Source of the DNA: Lewinellaceae bacterium
GTDB lineage: Bacteria; Bacteroidota; Bacteroidia; Chitinophagales; Saprospiraceae
DNA length: 64,000 nt
Assembly (NCBI GenBank): GCA_020636105.1
Contig: JACJYL010000001.1
Location: 3,286,001-3,350,000, forward strand
Reading direction: 5' to 3'
In this document: positions 25,701 through 34,395 of the stretch, one piece after another
How the letters are laid out: every line of letters starts with the position of its first letter
Position numbering within the stretch: the stretch's first letter is position 1
Notes under the pieces: generated by a model
What the model saw: the letters and a program-made list of their open reading frames with translations, nothing else
Database searches by the model: none
Told to the model about the DNA's origin: nothing
Made by a program: the position numbers and the translations under genes

Positions 25701-27441
25701 CATAATCATCGCCGGGGTTACTCAATAACGAACCATCCAATAAGACCTGGGCGATGAGTTCTCCGGTACTTTCTCCATTACATAAAGGGCTTGAAGCATC
25801 CAGACTAAGCCCCAAAGAAGGATTGCCAAATACTTCAATGGTATCCACTCTCACCTCCTGAGGAACACTGGAATCGGTCACCGTCACCTGGTACAAACCT
25901 GCAGAAAGGCCTCCCTGTGTTTGTGATCCGCCGGCATTGGCAACAACAAATGGTCCGTTATCCGGGCCAACTGGCGGCACACTATTCCAAGAATATTGGT
26001 AAGGAGCAGTACCTCCACCAAGGGTCAGGGAAAATGCTCCATCCATATTTCCGGCACAGGAAACACTATCCTGTTCCATAAGGAGGAAAATTACTTCATT
26101 AGAAACGATCACTTTCCCGTTATTGAGGATAACTCCATACTGAAAAGGTTCAGGTAAGCTGGGATCACCCACCTCTATAGGTACCGGATTGCCCACAATG
26201 GACACCGCGCTACAATCCCCTAAATTCCCAATCACATCAAAACACATCTCAAAAAACACTTCCCCGTCAGCCAGAGACACTCCATTGGTAAATGTATTCC
26301 AGGAGAAGGTAAGTACTCCCGGTTGTGGGTTGAAAAAATTGAAATCCTGAGACAAGTTCGGAAAAGCAGGGTTTACACCTGCCGGTGGAATAGTGTCAAA
26401 AGTAAGAATCGAAGGATCCCAGGTGATGGTAAACTGGACGCTCGCTATGTTGACAAAATTCTCTACGGACAGTGGTAAACAAACGTTTCCACCCGGAGGT
26501 ACATTCTCAAAAGGCATATTAAAAATAACGGATTGACAGCCCCCCATATCCATAGTGAAAGAGGTTCCGCAACTTTTACCATCTTCAATAGTGACATCGT
26601 AGATTCCTGCCTGGGGCACATTGAATTCCACCACATCACCATGGTTAGGCACACTGGTAAAAGTCCCTTTGATTGTGGGATCTCCCTGGAGGCTGATGTC
26701 TATATTATAAGACTTCAGCGGGTTTAGTTCAGGGAGTCCTCCTTCCACGAGGAAAGATCCAAGACAACCGGTAGGACTGGCGTTGGTGGTTATATTACTT
26801 GCGGTAATTTCCGTAAGATAAACAACAAAAACAGCCTGGTCTGTACTTACATCCACACAAGGTCCTGAAGGTGTGTTTTCGTATTGGAGGTTGGCAAAAT
26901 TATCAATAGTTATAGGCGCGATCCAAAAATAAGTCGGAACAAGTGCTCCATTGTTAAAGGCCATCTGAACGGTACCATCATTAACCAGGTCAATATCTCC
27001 ACCGATATTACCGGTAGAAACCCAAATACCATTCAACTGTGGAACCGGAAAGCCCCCAACGAGAATAGGACTGGTATGGTTAACACAGGGATCCGTGATG
27101 ATAGTCGGAAGATCCGGCCCCGAAACACTCGGCATACAGTCATAGAGCGCGTATCCAATACCGGCAGGAGTAGAAGCATCAGGGTCTCCGGAAAGGTCAA
27201 AATCTCCGTTATGAAGAATGGGTAAAATATCGTTGAAACACAGGAAGATCGTATCAGGATCCACATCATTACTTTGTCCCACAAGCGTTCCAAAAGTATA
27301 ACTACCGGCTTCATTACACAAACCTCTGCTGTCATCCGGATGCCCAAGCGGTCCATTGATCTGAATGTTTCGCGGCACCTGCGCAGACACAATCAAGGCT
27401 GCTGAAAAGAAAAACAGAAATGTCGTGAGTTGCTTTATCAT
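22798..27441 (-). CDS. Giant SprB-repeat surface protein with cohesin-like domain and T9SS type B tail
   Basis: A 1547-residue protein. The signal peptide is at about 1-20. An Ig-like N-terminal region includes a cohesin-like beta sandwich at about 300-450 (GGNVCLPLSVENFVNIASVQ and FTITWDPSILTFD). Residues about 455-1400 hold ten to eleven SprB-type repeats, each opening with a C-x-G-x-x-D-G motif and containing YxYxW (for example SCAGNMDGAFSLTLGGGTAP). The type B C-terminal domain covers about the last 100 residues (IPNIFSPNGDGPNDEFRI and ARIFNRWGGLVYES). SprB is the mobile gliding adhesin of Flavobacterium; this protein is shorter and its role, adhesion or motility, is inferred. It is exported by T9SS. 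Confidence 0.92.
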   Translation of the reverse strand: MIKQLTTFLFFFSAALIVSAQVPRNIQINGPLGHPDDSRGLCNEAGSYTFGTLVGQSNDVDPDTIFLCFNDILPILHNGDFDLSGDPDASTPAGIGYALYDCMPSVSGPDLPTIITDPCVNHTSPILVGGFPVPQLNGIWVSTGNIGGDIDLVNDGTVQMAFNNGALVPTYFWIAPITIDNFANLQYENTPSGPCVDVSTDQAVFVVYLTEITASNITTNASPTGCLGSFLVEGGLPELNPLKSYNIDISLQGDPTIKGTFTSVPNHGDVVEFNVPQAGIYDVTIEDGKSCGTSFTMDMGGCQSVIFNMPFENVPPGGNVCLPLSVENFVNIASVQFTITWDPSILTFDTIPPAGVNPAFPNLSQDFNFFNPQPGVLTFSWNTFTNGVSLADGEVFFEMCFDVIGNLGDCSAVSIVGNPVPIEVGDPSLPEPFQYGVILNNGKVIVSNEVIFLLMEQDSVSCAGNMDGAFSLTLGGGTAPYQYSWNSVPPVGPDNGPFVVANAGGSQTQGGLSAGLYQVTVTDSSVPQEVRVDTIEVFGNPSLGLSLDASSPLCNGESTGELIAQVLLDGSLLSNPGDDYVFVWNIAGQTNDTLSNVPSGFYAVTVTDGNNCTAMASATLAQPTVVNVLQNSTFITDASCSGIMDGEITLAAQGGVASGGNYTFTWDTGLSVTATSSTLNNLEPGSYSVTITDDNDCAFQTSFNVGAQKTLSIVDVISDISCNSLCDGEIFITGSTSGAPADLPYSFSWSSFATPPVNNATTSQLTDLCPGTYMVTLTDASVAGCQTTGEFIVAEPQPLLPTLLEQVNETCIVGNDGSATIGITGGTFPYTYAWSHDGTVVDSIATGLSEGSYTFDVTDANNCTASLQVNILAPTPPNIIQLNDDFVSCAGDTDGELTVVALPGGAAIAAYSWSGGLMGATISNLSPGQYIVTVTGEDFCEAIDTAFVNSPPALVLDSITTQMPQCPGDGDGQIAVFASGGTEPYSYTWSTNPGVPTIFNPLPGLFAGNYTVTVTDANDCPALVLNANVVDPASIEVAITDITGVSCPDDLTCDGLATASAMYSDGTTGIFAFTWSSGEQDLNTAVSDATMLCRGAQTVDVSDGECGVTAMVDVPTPASIQVAVTQNQPSCFSYTDGSVVLAPTGGTGNFTYQWVGFPETSETLSDIPAGTYTAILTDANNCTHQQIVQLAQPFELMLEVDPTQSTPFVSCNGDADGIIAVVYNSSDPINPIGPNAFTWSGNVAPSSSSIAANLEAGTYTVTITDIEGCTDEVSYTINQPDPIFFAIEDPMEPLCYGEQTQIFIDTAYGGAGAAFSEFQFIIDNNGLSFPVNQGAPVFAGPHTVTIVDPMGCTNVTDVTIGQPAELEVSLPAQLVIELGDTLNQLTPIITGGTQPYASFQWTPADFLSSDTVLSPFIIPLGNQEYQFMVIDANDCLTEASIFVELDANRNVYIPNIFSPNGDGPNDEFRIFACRGVESINFARIFNRWGGLVYESDDIPVVCEGGTILWDGRFHGDLAPSAVYVYVVEVTFLDGVTLTYRGDIAIIR

Positions 27442-27897
27442 TGTTTTTGTTTATGATTTGGCAATATGATACAGGAATTAGCCTAAAAGCTGCCTCCTAA
27501 TATTGCCATGTGTAGAATGAGCGACAAAAATATACATTGAACAGGACATATATACCTTTTGATGCCTTATTTTTCGACCGTCATGTTCAAGCCGATACCT
27601 GCTGATCGACTGACTTTTTAAGGGGTAAAGTCATTTTGTCCGGTGCCTTGTTTTTGAACCACCAAAAATAAGGCTCTAAAAAAACGATCTGGAAGTTTAA
27701 ATATTATAAAAGTTATGCCCAAAGCAGCTTTTTAACACCAGGAAAGCCTTTTAATTGTCACATTTAATTTTTTATTATACAAAATATTGTTAAATTATTC
27801 TAAAAATTATGACAACGGGCTTGATGTTTTAACATTTTTCCGTTATTTTGTAGCTTTTAAACAATATTTTTAAAATCCCTGTGAAAAATCCCGGCTT
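27442..27897. promoter_or_regulatory. Divergent intergenic region
   Basis: 456 nt without a believable gene. On the minus strand TATTTTTG at 27525-27532 matches the -7 consensus and would give the SprB-repeat gene a leader of about 80 nt. On the plus side, TTATTTTG near 27842-27849 is one base off and precedes the small T9SS-tailed gene. No large inverted repeat was noticed. Confidence 0.45.
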
Positions 27898-28233
27898 ATG
27901 AAGCAAATTGTACTCCTTTTTTTCTTTATTGTTTTAACCTCCTCAGCGTTTAGCCAGACCAGTTTCAATGACCGTTTAAAATTAAATCTGGAATCCGAAA
28001 AAATTGACATACAGGTATATCCAAACCCTGTAACAGACTACCTCAAGGTAAGTGATAACGCTTCTGTTGAAAGAGTTAAAATTTTCAACCTAGTAGGCAA
28101 GGCTGTTAAGAATTACGACTACTTAAGAGGACGGGATTATTTTGTCGGAGATCTTCCCAAGGGTATTTACCTTGTTCAGTTTTCAGACAACCAATCCAAA
28201 ACGATCATTACAAAAAGAATCAGTAAACGATAA
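27898..28233 (+). CDS. Minimal T9SS cargo: signal peptide plus type A sorting domain
   Basis: A 111-residue protein with a signal peptide at about residues 1-20 (LTSSAFSQ), a 14-residue linker, and a complete type A sorting domain at about 36-111: VYPNPVTDYLKV, VKIFNLVGKAV, LPKGIYLVQF and the basic end ITKRISKR. There is almost no passenger domain. Such tiny proteins may be truncated remnants of larger cargo or stand-alone surface peptides. It is followed by a strong hairpin terminator, so it is an independent gene. Confidence 0.8.
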   Translation: MKQIVLLFFFIVLTSSAFSQTSFNDRLKLNLESEKIDIQVYPNPVTDYLKVSDNASVERVKIFNLVGKAVKNYDYLRGRDYFVGDLPKGIYLVQFSDNQSKTIITKRISKR

Positions 28234-28276
28234 ATTGAATTTGTTTTAACCCAAAATATGGAATGAAGCAAAAGTT

Positions 28277-28325
28277 TATGAAAAAAGCCGGCCGTTGATT
28301 CAATCAATGGCCGGCTTTTTTCATA
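28277..28325. terminator. Long palindromic terminator
   Basis: Arms of 24 nt (28277-28300 and 28302-28325) with one G-U pair and a near-zero loop, centred on GCCGGCC and flanked by A6/T6. It should terminate from both sides between the convergent genes ending at 28233 and 28456. Confidence 0.88.
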
Positions 28326-28367
28326 TTGGGCACTTCTTTTTCTTCTGTGGAAAAAATCTGTCGGGAT

Positions 28368-28417
28368 GATTCATATTTCAGGGCCTGATCCTGGGGCCAG
28401 CCCCTGAAATATGAATC
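28368..28417. repeat. Inverted repeat
   Basis: Arms GATTCATATTTCAGGG and CCCTGAAATATGAATC (16 nt, perfect) enclose an 18-nt GC-rich centre. The left flank, TCGGGATGATTCAT, resembles the CATGAGTCATCCCGAA motif of other gaps in this window. No T-run follows. Confidence 0.75.
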
Positions 28418-28455
28418 AAGTGAAGGACAACAAACACTAAAATATGTCCTGAATA

Positions 28456-30459
28456 CTAAAAATTCACCCTTCCAAACCGAACCCCATCTTCATATTTTAC
28501 AATAAAGGCAGCATCGAGGCCTTTGGCTTGAATTTCGCTCAGGGCATTGGTGGCTTCCTCTTCCGTAAAAAAGTCTCCCACGAGGATACGAGTGAGTTGT
28601 GATCCATTCAGTTCTTCCGTATCAATGCGGCCAAGTTCCCCAGCTTTTTTGATCTTTTTGTGGTTCGGATCGTACTTTTTTACTGCGGTAAGCTGGATTT
28701 TGTAATAAACCCCGGTGTGTTTAGGGGCAGTCGTTACATATTCCTTATTGTCTTTCGGAGAGGTGCCTCTTGCCGTATAGGGCGCACCGGCCGGGTAAGT
28801 TTTGACAGGCTTGTCAACTTCCAGCGGATCCGTGTTCTCTGTATCATCCATTGGATCGGCCTCGGTTGGATTCAGTGAAATGACGTCCTCCTCCATTTTT
28901 TGAAGAAAGAGTGGCTGGCCGTAAGAATAGGTATTAGGGTCATTGGTCACAAACTGATACTCAGCTGCTTCGTATCCATTGCTAAGTACCTGAACCCTGA
29001 ATGTCCTGTTAGGGAGTAATTCAAAGAGGTATCCTCCGTCGGCAATCTCTTTTTCAATCAACATATTTTCGGAGCCATCTTCAAATACCTGGTAGAGTTC
29101 CACTTTATAAGCTTTGAGTGGTTCACCGTTGGATTTGTCGTAAACATTTGCCTTGAGGCTGATGCGCCTTCCGCCAATGGTAAATTCGTAAATATCATCA
29201 TTGGTGGTATTGGTTTTTTCTCCGCCAAAAACCCTGTTGGAGGCTAAAAATCCGCCGTGTCCGGCATTCGTTTTGACGAAAAAATAATCATCGGCGCCCG
29301 AATTGAACGGAAGGCCCAGGTTTTCCGGCACACTCCAGCTGGCTTCATCTCCTACACTCTTAAATATATCGAATCCCCCGATGGAAACCTGTCCGTTAGA
29401 GGCAAAGTATAAAACTTCCTCCTCCTGGTCGTAAAACGGGGAGATCTCATCACCAAGTGTATTAATGGAAGGCCCAACATTCACAGGAAAAGCAAAATCA
29501 TTTCCCTCTCCTCCGAGGTCACGGGTGGTGAACCAGATGTCAAGCCCGCCACGACCGCCTTCACGGTTGGAGGCAAAATAAAGAATTTCCTGTCCTGCAC
29601 GGAAAACACTGAAAGGATGAGTCGTATTGACGCCCTTCATGTTGATATAATCGGGAAGTCTTTCCGGTTGTGACCAGGTAGCCCCCACTTTTTTGGTCAC
29701 GAAGATTTCACAACGGGTATTTAAACGCTCCCAGTTTTTATCATTATTGCAAATGGTGAAATACATACGCTGTCCGTCCGGAGATAAGCTGGCATTGCTG
29801 TATTGACCGTTGGTGATGACAGGAAAATTGCCGGGAATAGAAGCTTTACTCCATTTGCTGCCCTGGCGCTGGGAGGCATAAACCCTGGCTTTCCCTCCCA
29901 TTGAGGAAGAAAAATATAGGTAATCGCCCGTCACGGCAAAAGGAGCGAACTCGTCAGCATCGGAATTTACACTGGTGCCCGGATAAACCAATTCGATCTC
30001 TTTATTTGCCTGGGCAGGAAGGTTCTTGGCATATTGACAACCTTCAATCTCAATTTTTACCACATCCTCCAGGATTGCTTTACCGTCTCCGGTATAGGAA
30101 TCGAGGAATTTATTGAAGGCATCACTGGCCTTTTCATATTGTTTGTCCTGCTTCAGGCTACGGGCGTATTTTAAGCCTACCAGAGGATAATCGTTATTAT
30201 CATCTTTGACGTACTGATAAGATTCAGCCGCTTTTCTGTAGTCTCTGATGAGATAATACGCTTCTCCCGCCTTGAACATGAGTTCCGTTTTCTTCTGCTT
30301 TTTCTGCCAGGCTTGCTCATAAGTCTGGGCTGCCTGGGCGTAATTGCCCTGTTCAAACAAGTCGTCGGCTGATTTACTGAGTTTCTTCCAGCTCTGGGCC
30401 GGTAATGCGACAGCAAAAAGGAGTGCTGCTGCGATAAAGGTTAGTTTTTTTGGCATCAT
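28456..30459 (-). CDS. PorE-like protein: TPR, PD40 propeller, carboxypeptidase-regulatory-like domain, SPOR tail
   Basis: A 667-residue protein. The signal peptide ends near residue 22. TPR-like helices run from 25 to 140 (ADDLFEQGNYAQAAQTYEQA). A PD40/WD40-like propeller spans about 170-430, with LYFSSSMGGKARVY, MYFTICNNDK, ILYFASNREGGRGGLDIWFT and LYFASNGQVSIGGFDIF as blades. A carboxypeptidase-regulatory-like domain lies at about 435-520 and a SPOR-like domain at about 583-667 (YYKIQLTAVKKYD ending DGVRFGRVNF). The order TPR-propeller-CRD equals PorE/PorW-type T9SS accessory proteins, but PorE ends in an OmpA peptidoglycan-binding domain; here SPOR, which binds denuded glycan strands, is in its place. 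Confidence 0.85.
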   Translation of the reverse strand: MMPKKLTFIAAALLFAVALPAQSWKKLSKSADDLFEQGNYAQAAQTYEQAWQKKQKKTELMFKAGEAYYLIRDYRKAAESYQYVKDDNNDYPLVGLKYARSLKQDKQYEKASDAFNKFLDSYTGDGKAILEDVVKIEIEGCQYAKNLPAQANKEIELVYPGTSVNSDADEFAPFAVTGDYLYFSSSMGGKARVYASQRQGSKWSKASIPGNFPVITNGQYSNASLSPDGQRMYFTICNNDKNWERLNTRCEIFVTKKVGATWSQPERLPDYINMKGVNTTHPFSVFRAGQEILYFASNREGGRGGLDIWFTTRDLGGEGNDFAFPVNVGPSINTLGDEISPFYDQEEEVLYFASNGQVSIGGFDIFKSVGDEASWSVPENLGLPFNSGADDYFFVKTNAGHGGFLASNRVFGGEKTNTTNDDIYEFTIGGRRISLKANVYDKSNGEPLKAYKVELYQVFEDGSENMLIEKEIADGGYLFELLPNRTFRVQVLSNGYEAAEYQFVTNDPNTYSYGQPLFLQKMEEDVISLNPTEADPMDDTENTDPLEVDKPVKTYPAGAPYTARGTSPKDNKEYVTTAPKHTGVYYKIQLTAVKKYDPNHKKIKKAGELGRIDTEELNGSQLTRILVGDFFTEEEATNALSEIQAKGLDAAFIVKYEDGVRFGRVNF

Positions 30460-30485
30460 GTCTTGTATGTGTTTTGAATAATTAT

Positions 30486-31058
30486 TTACGAATTTTCTTT
30501 TAAAATTTTTTCTATGATTTCAGGGAAATGCCTGTGTTCCAGTCCCAGGACTTTACGGGCTATTTCCTCCGGAGTATCGTCTTCTTCAAGGGCACAACGC
30601 GCCTGAAAAACGATGTCTCCTTCGTCGTATTTTGTGTTTACATAGTGAATGGTAATCCCCGATTCCGATTCCCCGGCAGCTTTAACCGCGTGGTGTACAT
30701 GGTGGCCATACATACCCTTTCCGCCGTATTGGGGAAGCAGGGCCGGATGAATGTTGATCATTTTTTTTTCATAAGCTTTCACCAGGTATTCCGGGATCAA
30801 CCAAAGAAATCCGGCTAAAGCTATAAAGTCAATTTTATAATCCGACAATTTTTTCAAAATTTCTTCCGAGTGATAAAAATTATCCCGACTGATGACCAGT
30901 TGGTCGATGCCGTATTCTTCTGCCATTTTCAGGACGAGGGCATCGTGCCTGTTGGATACGACCAGCGCGACACGATAGTCATCCTTATCCTGAAAGTGTT
31001 CCACGATCCTGCGGGCATTAGACCCTGTTCCTGAAGCAAAAATGGCTATATTTTTCAC
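30486..31058 (-). CDS. purN: Phosphoribosylglycinamide formyltransferase
   Basis: The 190-residue enzyme uses 10-formyl-tetrahydrofolate to formylate GAR, the third step of purine synthesis. IAIFASGTGSNARRI at residues 4-18 binds the phosphate, the catalytic region has Asn102 and His104 in INIHPALLPQYGGKGMYG, and YDEGDIVFQ supplies the third catalytic residue Asp145. The length is typical. purD, the preceding pathway step, is at 34396 in the same window but in a different operon. Confidence 0.95.
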   Translation of the reverse strand: MKNIAIFASGTGSNARRIVEHFQDKDDYRVALVVSNRHDALVLKMAEEYGIDQLVISRDNFYHSEEILKKLSDYKIDFIALAGFLWLIPEYLVKAYEKKMINIHPALLPQYGGKGMYGHHVHHAVKAAGESESGITIHYVNTKYDEGDIVFQARCALEEDDTPEEIARKVLGLEHRHFPEIIEKILKENS

Positions 31059-31123
31059 CTGTAGTTAAAACTATTTATTGTATTAAAAAATTATCCAACA
31101 CGACAAAAACCACCGAATATGGG

Positions 31124-32044
31124 CTAATTATCCTGAGTTTTCCGGTTTCTCGGATGATAACTCAAAATGGTTTCCCGGAGAAAGTCCGTATCCAGATGCG
31201 TATAAATCTCTGTAGTCAGGATAGATTCGTGCCCCAGCATATCCTGAACGGCTTTCAAATCGGCCCCGCCTTCGATCAGGTGGGTCGCAAATGAATGACG
31301 GAAAGTATGAGGGCTAACATTTTTTTTGATGCCCGCTTTTTCTGCCATTTCCTTTACAATAAGGAAGACCATGACCCGGGTCAGTTTCCTGCCTCTCCGG
31401 TTTAAAAACATAATGTCAAGGCTCTCTTTATCGATATGCCTCATGCGGCGGCGCACCCCTTCAATATATAAACCTATGTGTTTAACCGCTTCTTCTCCGA
31501 TGGGAATGATCCTTTCTTTATTGCCTTTTCCGATGACTTTCACAAAACCGACCTCCGGATAATAATCCGATAACCGGAGATCCGTCATTTCGCTAACCCT
31601 AAGTCCGCAGGCATACAATACTTCCAGCATGGCCCTGTTTCGGGTGCCCTGGGGATGACTAAGGTCAATAACCTCCAGAATGCTTTGCATTTCTTCAAAA
31701 GACAAAACTTCCGGGATATTTCTGCTTAACCGGGGTCCTTCCAGCAATGCAGTGGGATCGTCCTGCACCATATCTTCAATGAGCATATATTTATAAAAGG
31801 TCTTGAGGGCTGAAAGCAATCGTGCCTGCGACCGGGCCCCCAACCCCAGGTCATTCAACCAAAAAATAAAACCTTCGATATCTGAACCGGCCACCTGCCC
31901 CGGGTTTATTTCCTTTCCTGTGATCTCGAAATATTGTTTTAACTTTCCCACGTCCCGAATATAGGCTTCAATGGTATTGCCCGAAAGCGAACGTTCGAGT
32001 ATCATATAAGCCTTAAACCCTTTGATGGTGGTGTCCCAATTCAT
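31124..32044 (-). CDS. xerD: XerC/XerD-type tyrosine recombinase
   Basis: A 306-residue tyrosine recombinase with a SAM-like N-terminal core-binding domain (1-90) and a catalytic domain. All catalytic residues are seen: Arg149 (ACGLRVSEM), Lys173 (GKGNKE), His246 and Arg249 (SPHTFRHSFATHL), His272 (MLGHESILTT) and Tyr281 (EIYTHLD). The length, lack of linked mobile genes, and housekeeping surroundings suggest a chromosomal dimer-resolution role at dif with FtsK, rather than an integrase. No dif site was found in this window. Confidence 0.9.
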   Translation of the reverse strand: MNWDTTIKGFKAYMILERSLSGNTIEAYIRDVGKLKQYFEITGKEINPGQVAGSDIEGFIFWLNDLGLGARSQARLLSALKTFYKYMLIEDMVQDDPTALLEGPRLSRNIPEVLSFEEMQSILEVIDLSHPQGTRNRAMLEVLYACGLRVSEMTDLRLSDYYPEVGFVKVIGKGNKERIIPIGEEAVKHIGLYIEGVRRRMRHIDKESLDIMFLNRRGRKLTRVMVFLIVKEMAEKAGIKKNVSPHTFRHSFATHLIEGGADLKAVQDMLGHESILTTEIYTHLDTDFLRETILSYHPRNRKTQDN

Positions 32045-32193
32045 TTGTATTCGTTTGTCATCCGTTGGCAGTACCTGTTTTCAGAATATTGAGCATTCCT
32101 GTTGAAAGGTAAGAGGTTGAATAACTACCTTTTAAAAATGGTGTAATTATCCCCTAAGCTTAACCCTCCACCATCAGTTGTCCAACACGGGGT

Positions 32194-32571
32194 TCAACAA
32201 GCCTGGTCGTTTTTTGAAGCCAGTTCCCTGAAAGTATCCGATTTGTCTTCCGTTGTTCGGGTAACACAGGGGAAATCCTTTTCGATCAGGATTTGCAAGG
32301 TACCGCCGTCTTCCAGAGGCTGTTTGACTTCAATGCCTACCTGTTCGGTATCCAGCCATACCGCCAATTCGTTTTTGGGTATATGAACTTCGATATGGCC
32401 TTTTTCGAAAGTAGCATAAACAGCTCCTGACTCACTTTGGGTCAGGCCATAACTAAAAACGGCCGTTCCTACATGAACCTTTTCCACCAGTTCTTCGCCT
32501 CTTTTTAATGTTTCGGTTTCAGATTTGAGCACCCTCAATCTAAGGCTGTTTTGAGAACATCTTAATTTCAT
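32194..32571 (-). CDS. Conserved-looking small hypothetical protein
   Basis: A 125-residue cytoplasmic protein starting MKLRCSQNSLRLRVLKSE. It is beta-rich, with VHVGTAVFSYGL, a GAVYATFEKGHIEVHIPKNE strand pair, and IEVKQPLEDGGTLQILIEKD; the C-terminus contains CVTRTTEDKSD. It looks like a small single-domain protein of a family common in Bacteroidota with no known function. It is a single gene with about 150 nt on the xerD side. Confidence 0.65.
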   Translation of the reverse strand: MKLRCSQNSLRLRVLKSETETLKRGEELVEKVHVGTAVFSYGLTQSESGAVYATFEKGHIEVHIPKNELAVWLDTEQVGIEVKQPLEDGGTLQILIEKDFPCVTRTTEDKSDTFRELASKNDQAC

Positions 32572-32759
32572 AACGCTATTTTTTTATCCGGCACTTAATG
32601 TTATAAACCCGTTTTTTCAACCTTTAGTTATTTCACATTCGGTAATATTTTAGAAAAAACGAGTTTTCGCAAAACCGTTTTGCAAATATACAATAGTCTT
32701 TCCGGTGAGAGGTTATAAAACTAAAAAACTGAAAACTATCCATTGCGGAGGATAATCGC

Positions 32760-32767
32760 TACTTTTG
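32760..32767 (+). promoter_or_regulatory. Promoter -7 element of prfC-purD
   Basis: TACTTTTG matches the -7 consensus and lies 31 nt before the prfC ATG. A TTG at 32743-32745 lies upstream with only 14 nt spacing, shorter than ideal. Confidence 0.55.
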
Positions 32768-32798
32768 CACTTTCTCAGGAAAAAAGGTTAGAAATTTT

Positions 32799-34379
32799 AT
32801 GAGTTTACTTTCGGAGATAAAGAAAAGAAGAACTTTCGGAATTGTAAGTCACCCGGATGCGGGAAAAACGACGCTCACAGAAAAGCTGTTGCTTTTTGGA
32901 GGGGCCATCCAGGTGGCGGGAGCAGTAAAATCCAATAAAATAAAACGAAGTGCCACTTCCGATTTTATGGAGATCGAACGGCAAAGGGGTATTTCCGTGG
33001 CTACTTCCGTAATGGCTTTTAAATACAGGGGCTTAAAGATCAATATTCTCGATACGCCCGGTCACCAGGATTTTGCGGAAGATACCTATAGGACACTTAC
33101 TGCCGTTGACAGTGTGATCGTAGTCATTGATGTGGCCAAAGGAGTGGAATCACAAACCGAAAAGCTGGTCGAAGTTTGCCGGATGCGCAAAACGCCTATC
33201 ATCGTTTTTATCAATAAACTGGACCGGGAAGGAAAAGACGCCTTTGATCTGCTGGATGAAGTGGAACAAAAGTTGAATATTCACGTCCGTCCCCTGAGCT
33301 GGCCGGTAGGTATGGGACAACGTTTCCAGGGCGTTTACAACCTCTACGAAAAAAAGCTGGTCCTTTTTCAACCTCACGGAAAGCAACACCAGGAAGAAGT
33401 TATTGAGATTACCGACCTTAAGGATCCGGAACTCGACAAACAAGTGGGAAAGGTGGCTGCCGATGAACTACGTGAGGAAGTACACATGATCGAAGAAATT
33501 TACCATGATTTTGATCCTAAGAATTATCAAAATGCGGAAATATCGCCTGTTTTTTTTGGCAGCGCGATCAATAATTTCGGAGTAAAAGAAATGCTCGACT
33601 GTTTTGTAGAAATCGCTCCGCCGCCCCTTATAAGGGTTACCGAGGAGCGTGAGATTAAACCGACAGAGGATAAATTTTCAGGTTTTGTATTTAAAATACA
33701 CGCAAATATGGATCCCAAACACCGGGATCGTATTGCTTTTCTGCGCGTCTGTTCCGGAGTATTTGAACGCAATACCAATTACCTGCATGTCCGACAAAAC
33801 AGGAAAATGAAATTCTCCAACCCCACTTCATTTATGGCCTCCAAAAAAACGGTGGTGGATGAAGCTTATCCCGGGGATGTAATAGGCTTGTACGATTCAG
33901 GCAATTTCAAAATCGGGGATTCCCTTACGGAAGGAGAAATCCTCCATTTTAAAGGCATTCCCAGTTTTTCTCCTGAACAATTCCGATATGTAAACAATGC
34001 CAATCCCTTAAAAGCCAAACAGCTAAACAAAGGGCTGGAGCAGTTGATGGATGAAGGTGTAGCACAGCTTTTTACGCGGGAAGTGGATGGCCGGAAAATT
34101 GTTGGAACGGTAGGCGCACTGCAGTTTGATGTGATCCAATACCGACTGGAACATGAATATGGGGCATCCTGTGCTTATGAGCCTACCCGGCTGTACAAAG
34201 CCTGCTGGGTTCAATGCGATGATCCGAAAGCCATGGCAGAATTTAGATCCCGGCGCAGACGTGACCTGGCAACGGATAAGGACGATAAGCTGGTCTTCCT
34301 GGCCGAGTCGGCCTGGGTACTAAAAACTGTACAGGAAAATCACCCTAAAGTCCATTTCTATTTCACAAGCGAATTTTAA
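32799..34379 (+). CDS. prfC: Peptide chain release factor 3
   Basis: A 526-residue translational GTPase RF3. The P-loop GIVSHPDAGKTT is at 14-25, switch II DTPGHQDF is at 85-92, and NKLD is at 139-142; the RF3-specific domain 2/3 organisation and length match. RF3 removes RF1/RF2 from the ribosome after peptide release. A purD gene starts 16 nt after its stop, so the two are likely co-transcribed. The next feature of note is the -7 element just upstream. Confidence 0.96.
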   Translation: MSLLSEIKKRRTFGIVSHPDAGKTTLTEKLLLFGGAIQVAGAVKSNKIKRSATSDFMEIERQRGISVATSVMAFKYRGLKINILDTPGHQDFAEDTYRTLTAVDSVIVVIDVAKGVESQTEKLVEVCRMRKTPIIVFINKLDREGKDAFDLLDEVEQKLNIHVRPLSWPVGMGQRFQGVYNLYEKKLVLFQPHGKQHQEEVIEITDLKDPELDKQVGKVAADELREEVHMIEEIYHDFDPKNYQNAEISPVFFGSAINNFGVKEMLDCFVEIAPPPLIRVTEEREIKPTEDKFSGFVFKIHANMDPKHRDRIAFLRVCSGVFERNTNYLHVRQNRKMKFSNPTSFMASKKTVVDEAYPGDVIGLYDSGNFKIGDSLTEGEILHFKGIPSFSPEQFRYVNNANPLKAKQLNKGLEQLMDEGVAQLFTREVDGRKIVGTVGALQFDVIQYRLEHEYGASCAYEPTRLYKACWVQCDDPKAMAEFRSRRRRDLATDKDDKLVFLAESAWVLKTVQENHPKVHFYFTSEF

Positions 34380-34395
34380 AAATACGACAATACGA

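Noticed and set aside
31124..32044. Tyrosine recombinase considered as a phage or island integrase
   Set aside because: No phage, tRNA or attachment sequences adjoin it, and its size and neighbours fit a Xer housekeeping recombinase.
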